DNA of 64,000 nucleotides from Manduca sexta (lineage: Eukaryota > Arthropoda > Insecta > Lepidoptera > Sphingidae), in the NCBI RefSeq assembly GCF_014839805.1, contig NC_051121.1:9283116-9347115 (forward strand). The letters are read 5' to 3'. Every line of letters starts with the position of its first letter. Within the stretch, counting starts at the first letter, position 1. Shown here piece by piece: positions 46,996 to 57,529 of the stretch. The notes beneath the pieces were generated by a model, which had not been told where the DNA came from, made no database searches, and worked only from the letters and a program-made list of their open reading frames with translations. Made by a program: the position numbers and the translations under genes.

Positions 46996-47359
46996 CAATA
47001 TTAGCAGAATTATAGGCGAATATGTGGTATCAGTTAGTAACATAATGTAAACATAACGCTGTATGTAACTAAGTTTGAAAATTTATTTTATAAAACACTC
47101 TAAACACTTCGAAGATTTCGGAACACTTGTAAAAATATCTAAGTATTTCCTTCATTTTGAAATCTGCATACATTCAATATACAGAAACACTAATCCTACA
47201 AACTATGTCATAACAGAAATGGCGAAATCAAATCCCCGTTATAATATAACCTCGAAATATTCCGCAAGGCCACAATTATCAGAAATATTCTATCAAAATA
47301 AAACAGGAACAAGTCAATCAGAACCTAACAAATACTATAAAGAGTACAATTAAATCACA

Positions 47360-47815
47360 AGGGTTCCGTACGTAATGAAAGTAACACAAAACCCATTTAG
47401 CCATTTTATAATCGTCTGTCTCTCGGAATAGTCCAAACATTATAGTGAAGATAATATTGAATACTAACCCTGTGAAGATAATATTGAATTCATACACGTT
47501 ATTTATCTAAGGATGGAGCATTGCTGTGATAATAAGTCTGTTTCTCAGCTTTGTTTATCTGACAGCCAACTAGATTCAAGTTGTATATAAATATTAGCCA
47601 ATCACAACAGCCCTATGTCTGCGCATTGCGAAGGCTGCCATATTTCAGCATTGAGAAACAGACCTGTTATCACAGCTTTGCTCCGTCCTTGGATAAATAA
47701 CGTCTATGAATAAGGGGGTATGGATATAACATCTTGTTTACGGTGGTCGCTATGGACATAAAATATATTAGGATATATTGGATAGGTGGTAGGCCACCAG
47801 CTACTACGGAACCCT
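47360..47815. mobile_element. Element bounded by inverted AGGGTTCCGTA ends, with a nested MITE
   Basis: The 11-mer agggttccgta is at 47360-47370 and inverted (tacggaaccct) at 47805-47815. The right flank 'gcgttcctcgcactta' recalls a widespread insect repeat. A different foldback MITE sits inside it at 47488-47711. Confidence 0.5.
47488..47711. mobile_element. Foldback MITE, 224 bp
   Basis: Left arm 'attcatacacgttatttatc' and on matches the reversed right arm 'attcatagacgttatttatc' over about 55 bp, through 'ggagca..gctgtgata' and 'gtctgtttctca'. No coding capacity. The direct repeat 'gtgaagataatattgaat' (47445-47462, 47472-47489) lies at the left edge. Confidence 0.85.
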
Positions 47816-48104
47816 CATCAAAGCGCGTTCCTCGCACTTAACAATTCAATGTCAAGCAATAAAAAGCAACAAGCCAATCAACAATCGAAAGAAAGCGTTT
47901 TTTCCTCGACTTAATCCTCACTTGGTAGCGGTGACGCAACCACCAATTTGTGGGTATGATTGATATTAATCCCCTTAATCCGAGTTGTCCGTCGAAAAAT
48001 TCACTGTTCAGACTTGTACATTGATTTTACAATGCATGTATAATGTGTGGAGAAGGTAAGTGCATGAAGTTTGTTTGGTGTGAAATTGTATAGGAATAAA
48101 TACG

Positions 48105-48223
48105 TAGAAAGCTTGAAAGTGAGTAAAAAATGACATATGGTTTTTAATGCCTAAAAATATTTCATAGAAAGCTAGAAAGTGAGTAAAAAATGACCTATAC
48201 TTTTTATGTCTAAAAATATTTCA
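48105..48223. repeat. Two-unit tandem repeat, 60 bp
   Basis: Units start at 48105 and 48165, both 'tagaaagct.gaaagtgagt'. They are closely similar, so the duplication is fairly recent. Confidence 0.92.
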
Positions 48224-48403
48224 TTGATAACTTTTAAAATTATTTACCAATTAAAAATCATTATTACTGATTTTATTTTATTATGTTTTGTGTTTTATAG
48301 TAGATCAATTCACTGTATCATTGGAATTTCTCATGTATTGTATACATATAAAAGAATAGGATTGCGAAAGGCAAGAGTATACGTTAAATATCATCGAATG
48401 TAG

Positions 48404-48718
48404 CTGACATTAACAGAACTACACCAAATTCATCCACTCAGTTGGACTACTGAATACTGTCAAGACCTTTCAAAAGTACCGACAAAGCTCTATAACCACC
48501 ACGTTTGATACTAACAAAATACCCAAAATCATAATACCGCATCAAACAATTCCTGCATTAGTGACAAGCCGCTTTAATTATCGGAATATAATTAACGTGT
48601 ATCGGACAGGTGGAACGGGCGGTGTTTCGTACAAACGCTGTCTTGTACCGTCTGTTAAGGCGCTGTGTTTTAGTTTAATACTTTTCTTGGTTATTGAGAA
48701 GTTTATTATTTTTCGTGG
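48404..48718. other. Unassigned patch of moderate GC
   Basis: It contains 'gccgctttaattatc' and 'acaggtggaacgggcgg'. No open frame with splice support. Possible regulatory DNA or unrecognised repeat. Confidence 0.3.
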
Positions 48719-48732
48719 TATAGAAAAGCACT

Positions 48733-48892
48733 ACTAATAACAGCCCTGTATTATATACTGTCCCACTGCTGAGCACGGGCCTCCTCTACTACTGAGAGGG
48801 ATTAGGCCTTAGTCCACCACGCTGGCCTAGTGCGGATTGGTAGACTTCACACACCTTCGAAATTCCTATAGATAACTTCTCAGATGGATTTC
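48733..48892 (-). mobile_element. SINE A, 5' truncated, with a 14-bp target duplication
   Basis: The insert is flanked by exact copies of 'tatagaaaagcact' at 48719-48732 and 48893-48906. Only the 3' half of SINE A is present, then 'ggatttc' of unknown origin. This is the clearest young SINE A insertion. Confidence 0.95.
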
Positions 48893-48986
48893 TATAGAAA
48901 AGCACTCAAATAGTGTAAAAGATAAGAATCATATGAACGCAGAGATGAATAGCATTTTACGACTTTTGTGAGAATCTAATGTGATT

Positions 48987-49268
48987 TACTGGTGGTAGCT
49001 CGCTCGTATGTGAAAGTCCGCCTGGTTAAGTACCACCGCAATGTCTATTTCTGCCGCCAGCAGTGTGTAGTCACTATTGTGTTATAGTTTGAAGGACATT
49101 GTAGCCAGTATAACTACTGGACATAATAAAACTTAACATCTCATGTCTCAGGATGGCGAGCGCAGTGTAATACCAAATAATACTTTGTAATTCACGTGTT
49201 AGAAGGTGTTTCTACTGTTTATGGGCGGTAGTATCGCTTATCAAACGAAAGGCAAGCACGTCTAGTCA
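48987..49268 (+). mobile_element. Family B retroposon, full length
   Basis: It is in sense orientation: 'actggtggtagctcgctcg', 'ccgcctggttaagtacca', 'ttgaaggacattgtagcc', 'caggatggcgagcgcag', ending 'gcacgtctagtcattcc' with an A-rich stretch after it. Confidence 0.87.
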
Positions 49269-50217
49269 TTCCAAACAATATAAAAAACATGGCTGATCGT
49301 AAAACTCGAGTTGCTAAAATGAAGTACTTAAAAGTTGTTTATTATCATATACATTTTTAGTTTAACTTGTTACAAACATAACAAGTATATATGAAACGAA
49401 TGTACGTAGTCAACACGTTTATTTCAAAAGTTATTTTTATTGTTTGTCCTTAGGCTTCTTTTCTAGGTTACCTGTCAAAGATCGCTATTAGAGATAACAC
49501 GTTACATGTGTAAGCACTTTTTTATTTTGATCTATAATAGTTTTTAGTGCATTGTATTATCGATCAAGATCTTGCTATAACTAGATTCTGGTTTCTATGT
49601 CTTATTATAGCTAAATATAGGATTAAAACCAGAACCATAAAAAAAATCGTCGATTTATATGTACTACATACTCGATTTGGGGTTCCGGACATTCACCGTG
49701 TTCAACTGAATTGAACTGCAATCCATACAACTGCTTTAGTATGGTGTAAATATTGACAGCTCGTGGTTGTTTACGAAGTGGCGCTCATAATATAAAAACT
49801 CGAGTGTAAGTGTAAATAATGGACGTGAATAAAAAAAATTTGTCAAATAAGTAAAGTTATTTGTTGTTCAACTGAATAAATAGGTTATAACAGTGACGTT
49901 TTGGTTGCCATTTTAGTTCAGATTTTGAACAAATAGTTTATACGGACGTTCGTGTCTATATAATATATTACTTCAATGAAAAAAATAGTATTAATGTATC
50001 ATTCAAACATCGGAATAGTGCAGAGCATTCCCCTGTATTGAAACAATGATCTAGTACAGGGGGATTTGGCTTTTATCACACGATCATATTATGTTGTGTT
50101 TATTTTTTATTTAGAGACTATACTGCTGTCACAATAGACTAAAATTGCTATAAGACAAAATCAACCGCATTTGTATGTCACAAAACATATCAGCGGCTTT
50201 CTAGGAACACTACTTTT
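49269..50217. other. Unassigned stretch, possible DNA-transposon remains
   Basis: 49700-49990 has a run of moderate GC including 'gtttacgaagtggcgctc' and a mini-ORF ATGGACGTGAATAAA that stops after 11 codons. It may belong to a DNA transposon, but no inverted ends were confirmed. Confidence 0.3.
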
Positions 50218-50468
50218 GTTGGTGGTAGGATATGTTTATATCCGCCCAGATAGCGACCCCCGTACACAAGGTGTGAAAACCCGCCATAGTGGCCTACGTG
50301 TGTCGTGTCCCGGGATCAGCCTGTGTTTATCCGAATCCAACAGACCAGCATAATTGTGTCGACTGCCGAGGGGTATTCATCTCTCGTCAGTCGACATTCT
50401 ACTGGATCCCATTCCACTTACCATCAGGTGCAATGGTCTCACTTTGTCTTTAACGTATAAAAAAAAAA
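50218..50468 (+). mobile_element. Family C retroposon, best full copy
   Basis: It runs from 'gttggtggtaggatatgttt' through 'cccagatagcgacccccgta', 'cccgggatcagcctgtgttt', 'ccagcataattgtgtcgact' and 'ccatcaggtgcaatggtct' to 'cgtataaaaaaaaaac'. The 3' A-run gives the sense strand. No frame spans it. Confidence 0.88.
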
Positions 50469-50984
50469 CTAAGCAGTATTTAAATCAGCCACCTGTTTTT
50501 GACAGTTACACTTATCCTGCAATCTCATTGCATCAAATACAACCAAGCTAAGCACAACTGCTCTGCGACAATGCTGCCATCTAACCCATCGTACAGACAA
50601 CTGTCTATATCACGGCTTCAAACAAATCCCACTAAATACACATGTCACAAACTAAAGTGCCATTTAATCGTTTACAAGCGGTAGTTATCCGGCGACAGAT
50701 CTAACGACGTGATCCCGTCACTGGTAGATTAACTCGTCACTACCTAGAGCTACTTAGCGCTGATACAACGGGAGCATTGTGTTCATAATAGAATTTGTGA
50801 AGTTTTGAGTGTAATAGAAGAGTTCCATGGTCGACTAAAAATTTATGATATATATTTTTCATTTTTGTTACTTAATTTATATTGGTATTCAAAGCTGATT
50901 TTGTTAATGCCCAAATTATGGAATAAACTGAGTTGACTACTTTTTAAAAATATTTTGATCAAATATGTGTGTCATCAAAATCTA

Positions 50985-51290
50985 AGAGAAAAAGAAATAT
51001 GAAAATCCTTGGAATAATACATAAGTTATAAGATATAACAAACTGTGACGTCATTTAATGTCACAGGCCATAAAGCCGCAGGCGTGAGAAAGGAATAGCC
51101 CGATACCCCTACCTCGCTCCAATTTTACTTACAAAAATATTTCTAATATGAATAACTGATTTTTATCAACCAATTTTGATGCTGATTTACTGGAGAATTT
51201 GTTTATCGTGTTATTTTCTGTTTCTTGTAAAGCAATGTTTAAAATTAAAATTAGGAAACTATTCTATTACGATTTCAATTTTTAAAGTTC
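50985..51290. repeat. Family K repeat carrying a perfect TGACGTCA
   Basis: Counterpart of 45075-45370. TGACGTCA is at 51046-51053. Shared blocks include 'tacccctacctcgctcc' and 'aatatgaataactga'. Confidence 0.6.
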
Positions 51291-51499
51291 CTTGAATAAT
51301 AGGAAGCTATATTTTTTATTATTTAGATAACTTTATACACCTAACGCGAAAACCGTTACTTATATGTATAGGAAATAATCTATATTCTGTGAATCAAACA
51401 TACAAATCTATTCAACCAAATAGATTCTAGCATAATATAACTCCTAATATATATTTTGTTTAGTCAGTTCTAAATCGTGACGGATCCGTTAAACAGAAG

Positions 51500-51572
51500 G
51501 GGACTAGCTCAGTTGATAATAGATTGTTACATGCACTTGAGTATCGTGGGTATAAATTTGGGAGCGATTAAT
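51500..51572 (+). mobile_element. tRNA-like sequence heading a SINE A body
   Basis: It reads 'ggactagctcagttgataat' (strong A box) and, about 50 bp on, 'gggtataaatttggg', which is a decayed B box. The sequence differs from the usual SINE A head (gcggcgatagcc...). The SINE A body follows at 51589. Either a different tRNA-derived head or an unrelated tRNA-like relic next to a truncated SINE A. Confidence 0.45.
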
Positions 51573-51588
51573 ATTTAAAGACGTTTAA

Positions 51589-51832
51589 AACTCAAGGACA
51601 CGCATATCTAACTTTTCTAAAGTTATGATTCTTTATGAAATATCGCTGGCTTTAACGGTGAAGGAAACCTGAATACCTGAGAAATTCTTTATAAGTGTTT
51701 TAAGGGTATGTAAAGTCTATCAATGCGCACTAGGCCAGCGTGATGAACTAAGTCCTAATCTCAATAGTAGAAGAGGCGCGTGTCCAGCAGTGGGTCAGTA
51801 TATAATACAGGGCTGATATTATTCATCATCAT
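51589..51832 (+). mobile_element. SINE A body with an (ATC)n tail
   Basis: It starts 'aaactcaaggacacgc', just after the normal B-box position, and continues to 'acagggctgatattattcat' and an ATC repeat. The usual head is replaced by the sequence at 51500-51572. Confidence 0.82.
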
Positions 51833-51883
51833 CATACATAATTATACTATATCGTTCCCGCGTTAACTTTACCACACGAGATC

Positions 51884-52108
51884 CTGGTAGTGGGATATTT
51901 GTATCCGCCTGGATAGCGACCACAATACACAAGAAGTATAACTCGTCATAGTGCTCCAGGTAAGTGTGTCGCGTTTCGGGATCAGTCTAAGTATATCCAG
52001 TTTCAAACAGGCCGACATAATTGTGTCGACTAGTGAAGGCTAATTCCTCGTCAGTCAACACTCTGACCTCATTTCGCTTAAGATCTGGTGCAGAGGGTCA
52101 CTTCTATT
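51884..52108 (+). mobile_element. Family C retroposon, diverged
   Basis: Recognisable blocks: 'cctggatagcgaccacaata', 'gggatcagtctaagtatatc', 'aacaggccgacataattgtg' and 'ggtgcagagggtcactt'. The A-tail has decayed. Confidence 0.8.
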
Positions 52109-52629
52109 CTTCTATCTGATATATAATAAACCTTTACTACACGTTATATAAAAAAGATAGGTTTACACTTAAATAATTTATATTAGATAATCCACTTTTA
52201 CGTTAATCTATCCAAGTGTGTTCGCATTGTTAAGCATGTTGAAATTCGTTTTACTGACGAATCTTAAGATGTTTTCAAACATGTTACCCGTTTCCGGCTG
52301 TGCGAACGTAAACACTAACAAAACATCACGTTATAATGCATACAATATTTATAACATGATTTATATTTTTTGAGGAAACTAGACTCTAACTTCATACTAA
52401 GTATACCTACTACTATAGTTCGGCATAGAAACCATGGTAATAGATATATTCTTGACGCTAAGTAGGAGTGTATAAACTTTGCATTGTTCCACTTTAAAGG
52501 TATTAATTAGATATAGAGCATAGACTCTTTTTCGGGAAAAATCGCGTTATCACTACCACTGCTGGGAAGTTAGTGGAACGGTTATGTTGGTTTAGCCGTT
52601 TTTGACGACTCAATTTATACTCGAGATTA

Positions 52630-53035
52630 ATAGCATCGTTCAAGAGATTGGTCCGAGTCCCTAATCCTACGTGCACCCTACATCAGCATAGCAATCAAAA
52701 TTCGCAGGCCTTCTTCAGCGCATACATGACGGCCCTGGCGTATTTTGTTATACTAGCTCAACAAGGCCGCTCCTGCATGATGCCGCAGTCCCTATCTCTA
52801 AATTTTAAAGGCGTCCCCAAACTCCAAATATCACCCTCGACACCAACAACAGCAATAGGCCAACTATAAGCATTGTCGTCCATCGCGTAGCTTAATTCCA
52901 TTAAGAGAGCCAACAGCCAGCCCACGGCCAACTACTCCTTCAATACCCCCATGAAGTCACCTCTTACGACTGGCATACCATGGCGAAATTCTTAAGATGC
53001 CCCCATTATACGGCACATGAGACTTACCACCTAAT
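52630..53035 (-). mobile_element. GC-rich probable retrotransposon relic
   Basis: This is the longest GC-rich block in the window. On the minus strand it has 'gggggcatcttaagaattt', then 'cgccatggtatgcc', a phrase remembered from lepidopteran retroelements. A plus-strand 73-codon frame (52648-52869) reads through it with no recognised domain. No intact coding frame. Confidence 0.35.
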
Positions 53036-53058
53036 GTTTCAGAGTTACTAGTGTTGTT

Positions 53059-53295
53059 CATCATCATCATCAGCCCTGTATTATATACTGTCCCATTGTT
53101 GGGCACGGGCCTCTTCTACTATTGAGAGGGATTAGGCCTTAGTCCGCCACGCTGGCCTAGTGCGGATTGGTAGACTTTACACACCCTCGAAATTCCTATT
53201 GTGAACTTCAGGTATGCAAGTTTCCTTTACCGTTAAAGCAAGCGATAATTCACAAAGAATACACACATAATTTTCTAGAAAAGTCAGAGGTGCAG
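53059..53295 (-). mobile_element. SINE A, 5' truncated, with an (ATG)n/(ATC)n tail
   Basis: The tail on the plus strand is 'tcatcatcatcatcagccc'. The body runs to 'agtcagaggtgcag' where the head is lost. No clear target duplication. Confidence 0.88.
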
Positions 53296-53560
53296 TTCAG
53301 TGCTTCTTAATAAAAGAGGTATTCCATGTTTATAATCACGCGTATAACTTGCTCGTCTTAATTATAAAAATGTATAAATACACGAACAATATAGTCCTCA
53401 TTTAAATTATCCTTTACCGAACCTGCTTCTTCACACAAGCTATCGATGCTAATTTATAATCATTCTAGCTTGAAAATAGTTAACTATCCATTTTAAACCC
53501 AATTAGGCGCTAGCAGTAAGCGATAGGCAGATCCGTACAAGATAGCGGTTACGGTAAGCG

Positions 53561-53602
53561 ATCGGTTAAATTGTCATCGGTTAAATTGTCATCGGGTTAA
53601 AA
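53561..53602. repeat. 15-bp tandem repeat, nearly three units
   Basis: 'atcggttaaattgtc' occurs twice in a row, followed by 'atcgggttaaa'. Confidence 0.95.
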
Positions 53603-53679
53603 TCGCCAGTGTTAACTTGGGTGTATTTTATGTGTTAAATCAGTGAAGTAAATTTTAATTGATGGATTAAAAATTGTTT

Positions 53680-53912
53680 CGGTGGTGTTGTATTGTGTGC
53701 GTAGTATTGCATCGCTTTGAGCTACAGGGTTCGAATCCCGGGACGGGAAAATGATATTTGATTTTCTGCCCAGTATCGGAGTCTGATTATAGTGTCCGAT
53801 ATGGAGATAAGCTGTCTCCCTATCGTACAGTGGAACGGAACACTTAAGGTGAAAAGTTGGTTCCCTGGTTGCCTCTACCTAACTTTTCTGGGACAAAGCC
53901 GTGATATGTTTA
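53680..53912 (+). mobile_element. SINE D copy, full length
   Basis: The head 'tcggtggtgttgtattgtgt' and a perfect B box 'gggttcgaatcccggg' are present. The body has 'gtgtccgatatggagataag' and 'ccctatcgtacag'. The tail is short. Confidence 0.85.
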
Positions 53913-54003
53913 TTGTTTTATCACTCGTTATCATAACTTAATAATTATTCAACCATTTATAGTTTCACGTATAGAATAAAAACATTAAAGATTCACATGT
54001 CAA

Positions 54004-54198
54004 TTAAAATCTCTCAAGCATCGATCTACGAACCCATACACGATGAGAATAATGTTCGATGGATACAACAATTTGTCTTCCTAGCGTCATTTGATATCGA
54101 AGCGCGTTAACAATATTTCTTATGTTAAACAATGCCCCGTGACCTTTGGTTTCCTCTAATATTTTATCACTTAAAGATATTTTTCTTTTGCCTTTCAT
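54004..54198 (-). CDS. 64-codon ORF with non-random codons, unassigned
   Basis: An ATG with A at -3 opens a complete ORF: MKGKRKISLSDKILEETKGH at the start, a middle reading NIVNALRYQMTLGRQIVVS and a basic end (HRVWVRRSMLERF). The mix of charged and hydrophobic residues is more protein-like than most frames here. No domain was recognised, no promoter is evident, and a 37-bp tandem repeat lies 60 bp upstream of the ATG. It could be a small exon, a transposon-gene fragment or chance. Confidence 0.2.
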   Translation of the reverse strand: MKGKRKISLSDKILEETKGHGALFNIRNIVNALRYQMTLGRQIVVSIEHYSHRVWVRRSMLERF

Positions 54199-54257
54199 CG
54201 TGGGATATTTATTTTAAAAAACACGACAGTGTTAGGCATTTATTTAGAGCTTACTTA

Positions 54258-54351
54258 GATGGCAGGTTTCCTTTGCCTGTAAATAATTAAATGAGATGGC
54301 GGGTTTCCTTTGCCTGTAGATAATTAAATTAGGTGGCGGGTTCTTTGTAAG
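54258..54351. repeat. 37-bp tandem repeat, two and a half units
   Basis: Units start 'gatggcaggtttcctttgcc' (54258), 'gatggcgggtttcctttgcc' (54295) and 'ggtggcgggttctttg' (54332). Confidence 0.95.
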
Positions 54352-54769
54352 ATTTCCTAAATAAATATTGTATTGTCTATTTCTGACGTCAAGTGATTAT
54401 GTCAATACTATGTATTATTTTGAAGGTCGTATCTGTTAAGAAAAACTGAACCTTATTTGCATATAACAAGGTGTATATTACAACAATATAGAAATCCTTA
54501 TCATTATATATTAAATACCTAAATATCCAAAAATACGGTTATATTTACATAAACAATCCAACAGTGACAAAATAGCGACAAATCTGTATGCAAAGGCTTA
54601 ATCAATTCTGATTATGTTTCAAATATAAGATCAATAAAATTCCTACAGAGTACAACACCAGATGGCGTCAGTTCGTAGTATATTAGCCTTAAATTACATC
54701 TTCTATAGCATTTATGTGAAACATATTCAATTTTAAACCCAAATATACCGGCCGGGTCTTAACAATGAA

Positions 54770-54997
54770 CTAAGGACCGGCGCGTATACGGCAGAGCGCA
54801 GCGCAGATATTTTTTTACTGTCAAACTATTATCGACATTGGCTACATTAAAATAATATTCAAAATCCATTAACACAACAATATATAGCATTACATTGTTA
54901 ATTGATTTTGAATATAATTTCAATGAACACAATGTTGATAATAGTTTGACAATAAAAAGTTGGCCGCTCTCCGCTCTATATGTGCGCCGGCCCTAAG
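54770..54997. mobile_element. Long-arm foldback MITE, 228 bp
   Basis: The two halves are reverse complements over about 100 bp each: 'ctaaggaccggcgcgtatac' at the left against 'cttagggccggcgcacatat' reversed at the right, then shared 'tgtcaaactattatc' and 'atattcaaaatc'. The single-stranded middle is short. No coding capacity. Confidence 0.9.
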
Positions 54998-55320
54998 CAG
55001 ATAGAGTCATTTTATCAACCATGAATATATTAAAAACTTTCTCACGACATCTGAATATATTGTTCCCATACAAATATTTTTCAAAGTGTAAGAATACACC
55101 GTTGTGGTTAACATTTAAGACAAAGACAATGTTGAGTTATGGTCATCATTTGTTACCAGATTATGCTTAATTGTGTAGTTTTTCGTGTTTTAAATTGTTT
55201 TAACGGCCTATTTTATTGATTTATATTGTTATAACTATGGATTAAAATTGAAAAGCAACATGCTATTTTATGCTCAATTATAACATAAATTTTTAAATTT
55301 AATTTTTAATTTAAATTATA

Positions 55321-55563
55321 TCTTTTTTTGTACAGCAAGGTAATGTGACCCAACTGCATCTGATGGTAAGTGGAGTGGTTTCCAATAGAATGTAGATTGA
55401 CAAGAGATGATTAACTCTCGGTAGTCGACACAATGTTGGCCTGTTTGTACTGGATATACACAGGCTGATCCCGGAACGCAACATACTTATGTGGGCTGCT
55501 GTGGGATTGAATAACTTGTGAACGGGGGTCGCTATCCGGGCGGATACAAAATCCTACCACTGA
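55321..55563 (-). mobile_element. Family C retroposon, near full length
   Basis: On the minus strand it begins near 'ggtaggattttgtatccgcc' and 'ccggatagcgacccccgttc'. It ends 'catcagatgcagttgggtca' and 'gtacaaaaaaaga'. The 'gcctgtgtatatcc' and 'aacattgtgtcgac' blocks lie between. Confidence 0.87.
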
Positions 55564-55805
55564 AATATTTAGAAACGTTGTGGTCATGGATCACGTTATT
55601 TACAGGAATATGTTGATTTGACATGGGTGGAAGAGATATATCTATTTATGGCGCTACGTTGAATATTAAGATAAAAAAAGAAAAAAGAACTGCTATAGTC
55701 AATTACGGAAATAGAACATCAAGTAATTTTCTCGTCCGCTACTATAAAAATCATTTTTCAACGGTAAATTAAATACTAACCACAATTATTAAACAAACCA
55801 AACAA

Positions 55806-56048
55806 AACCACATCACGCTTTTATCCCGGCATGGGTAGGCAGAGTTGTAACCAAGACACCCAGTTTTCGCCAAGGGTACGATACCGTTGATACGATATGG
55901 TACGACCCTATCGCCATACCGGGCAGAAATTCCACACGCCATTTTATAATCAAAAAAACCCAATTTCACTTTACCTGACCAGGCATTCGAATCCGAGATA
56001 TCAGGGAAGCCGTACTCAAGCATTACAACTACGCCACCAATGCAGTCC
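55806..56048 (-). mobile_element. SINE D copy, full length, diverged
   Basis: Minus-strand head 'attggtggcgtagttgtaat' and B box 'ggattcgaatgcctgg'. The 3' block 'ctacccatgccgggataaaa' and 'gcgtgatgtgg' tail are present. Confidence 0.85.
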
Positions 56049-57215
56049 ATTACCTATTATTGATATAATACTAAAATCCTGTTTTATTACTCTCAATATA
56101 ACAATGCTAATAACTATTGTTATTAAAACCTTAGCAAGTGAGGCGTATAGTTTACAATATAAGACTGGAAAACCACCGTTACTTGACCTCCTAGATAAAG
56201 GAAACACAAGGATCACGGTGGTCAACGTTGCATGGAAATTACCATCCAGTATAACTAGATTCTCGTAGGCTATGAAGTTTAATGCCATTAGAGTTCATTG
56301 TAAACTAGGAATAAGGAATAATGTTGCGTTAAATCGGGGCTTATAAGTAAATCTTAATTTACATTGTAGCGTGGGTAGCAAAGAACTTAAAGAATGAAAA
56401 GGAAATTATAATGTATTCATTAATATTAAAGTCGCTATTTCTTTGACTAATTGATTTAATAATTTATACATAATATAAAAAGCTATAAATAGCCTTTATC
56501 TAAACATTACAGATACTGGTACTTAAGAATAACAACGATTAATGAAATCCTGGAACAAATGATTGTTAGGTATAATAAAACGACGATGGTCCGACAATAT
56601 TTTACACATACCCACGTAATATTTATAATTCTCATAACCACTACATTTGCCACATGTAAATAGATCACGTAAGATGTATACCCACCACTATTAAGTCCTT
56701 TTTTTTTTGGGATCTTATCCTAAGTACACTAAAGAAAGTATACCGCATCAAAACCTTTTTCATCCCATACCGCTTAGAAAAACAATCTAACAAGGCATGC
56801 AAGTCAAAATTGGCGTGTGGCAGGTGGCTAACATTACCATTGTAAATGGACGGGTAATTTGTTACCCACTTCCTTGTTCATCAAATCATCCATTAGAGGT
56901 AACCGAGGTTTGTATTCTTGAAATTGTCTGTCGAAATTCAATTATTGTTTTGTAATTCAGCGGTTTGGGCATATGTTTGCATGTTTTGTAGAAGTAAATG
57001 CAAAAAATGATATACTGAATTTGATACAATTTGACCCAAATAGTCCATATAATTGATTATATGAATGAACGTTATCGCGTGCACAATTCCAGGTATTTTT
57101 TTTTTATTTCAGAAAATTTATATACATATATTAGTCAGTATGTTATAAGTTACCTTATTTTTATTCTAGGCAAAATTTATAATAGACCGCGTGTTGTACA
57201 TAGTCTAGTAATAAA
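56049..57215. other. Unassigned stretch
   Basis: Overlapping open frames on both strands at 56016-56288 lie in a moderate-GC patch (56140-56270) but are partly SINE D and have no motif. The rest is AT-rich. Confidence 0.4.
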
Positions 57216-57433
57216 CGCACATCACTCCTTAATCGCCGTAGCGGAGATGTTTCAGGGCACCCACTTTTCGGCAAGTGTGTTCCTTCCTAAGCTTATGACT
57301 ATAGCAGGTACGAAATTCCGACTCCAGGTTGATAGTGAGCAGAAAAACTCAAATATCACTTTGCCCGACCTGCGATTCGAATCCAGGACCTCAGAGCGCT
57401 GGCGTACCGCGCATGCAGTACTACGCCACCGAG
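57216..57433 (-). mobile_element. SINE D copy, full length
   Basis: B box 'ggattcgaatcgc', block 'gtacgccagcgctctgaggt' and the 3' 'gtgggtgccctg' are clear. The 139-codon plus-strand frame over this region is read-through of the SINE, not a gene. Confidence 0.87.
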
Positions 57434-57529
57434 AGAAGCGCTCCATCTGAACAGCGAAATTATAAGCTCACACCTTCGTCTTTGAAGTGTTAGGCAATAG
57501 TGCAATTAATGCAATATTCCGACTAATGC

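Noticed and set aside
47075..47353. 92-codon AT-rich frame with a lysine/asparagine-rich peptide
   Set aside because: Composition is what AT-rich random DNA gives; no splice sites, no motif, first codon not ATG.
57031..57450. 139-codon plus-strand open frame, the longest in the window
   Set aside because: Its second half is a SINE D read in antisense (B box and head recognisable); the first half is AT-rich with no motif.
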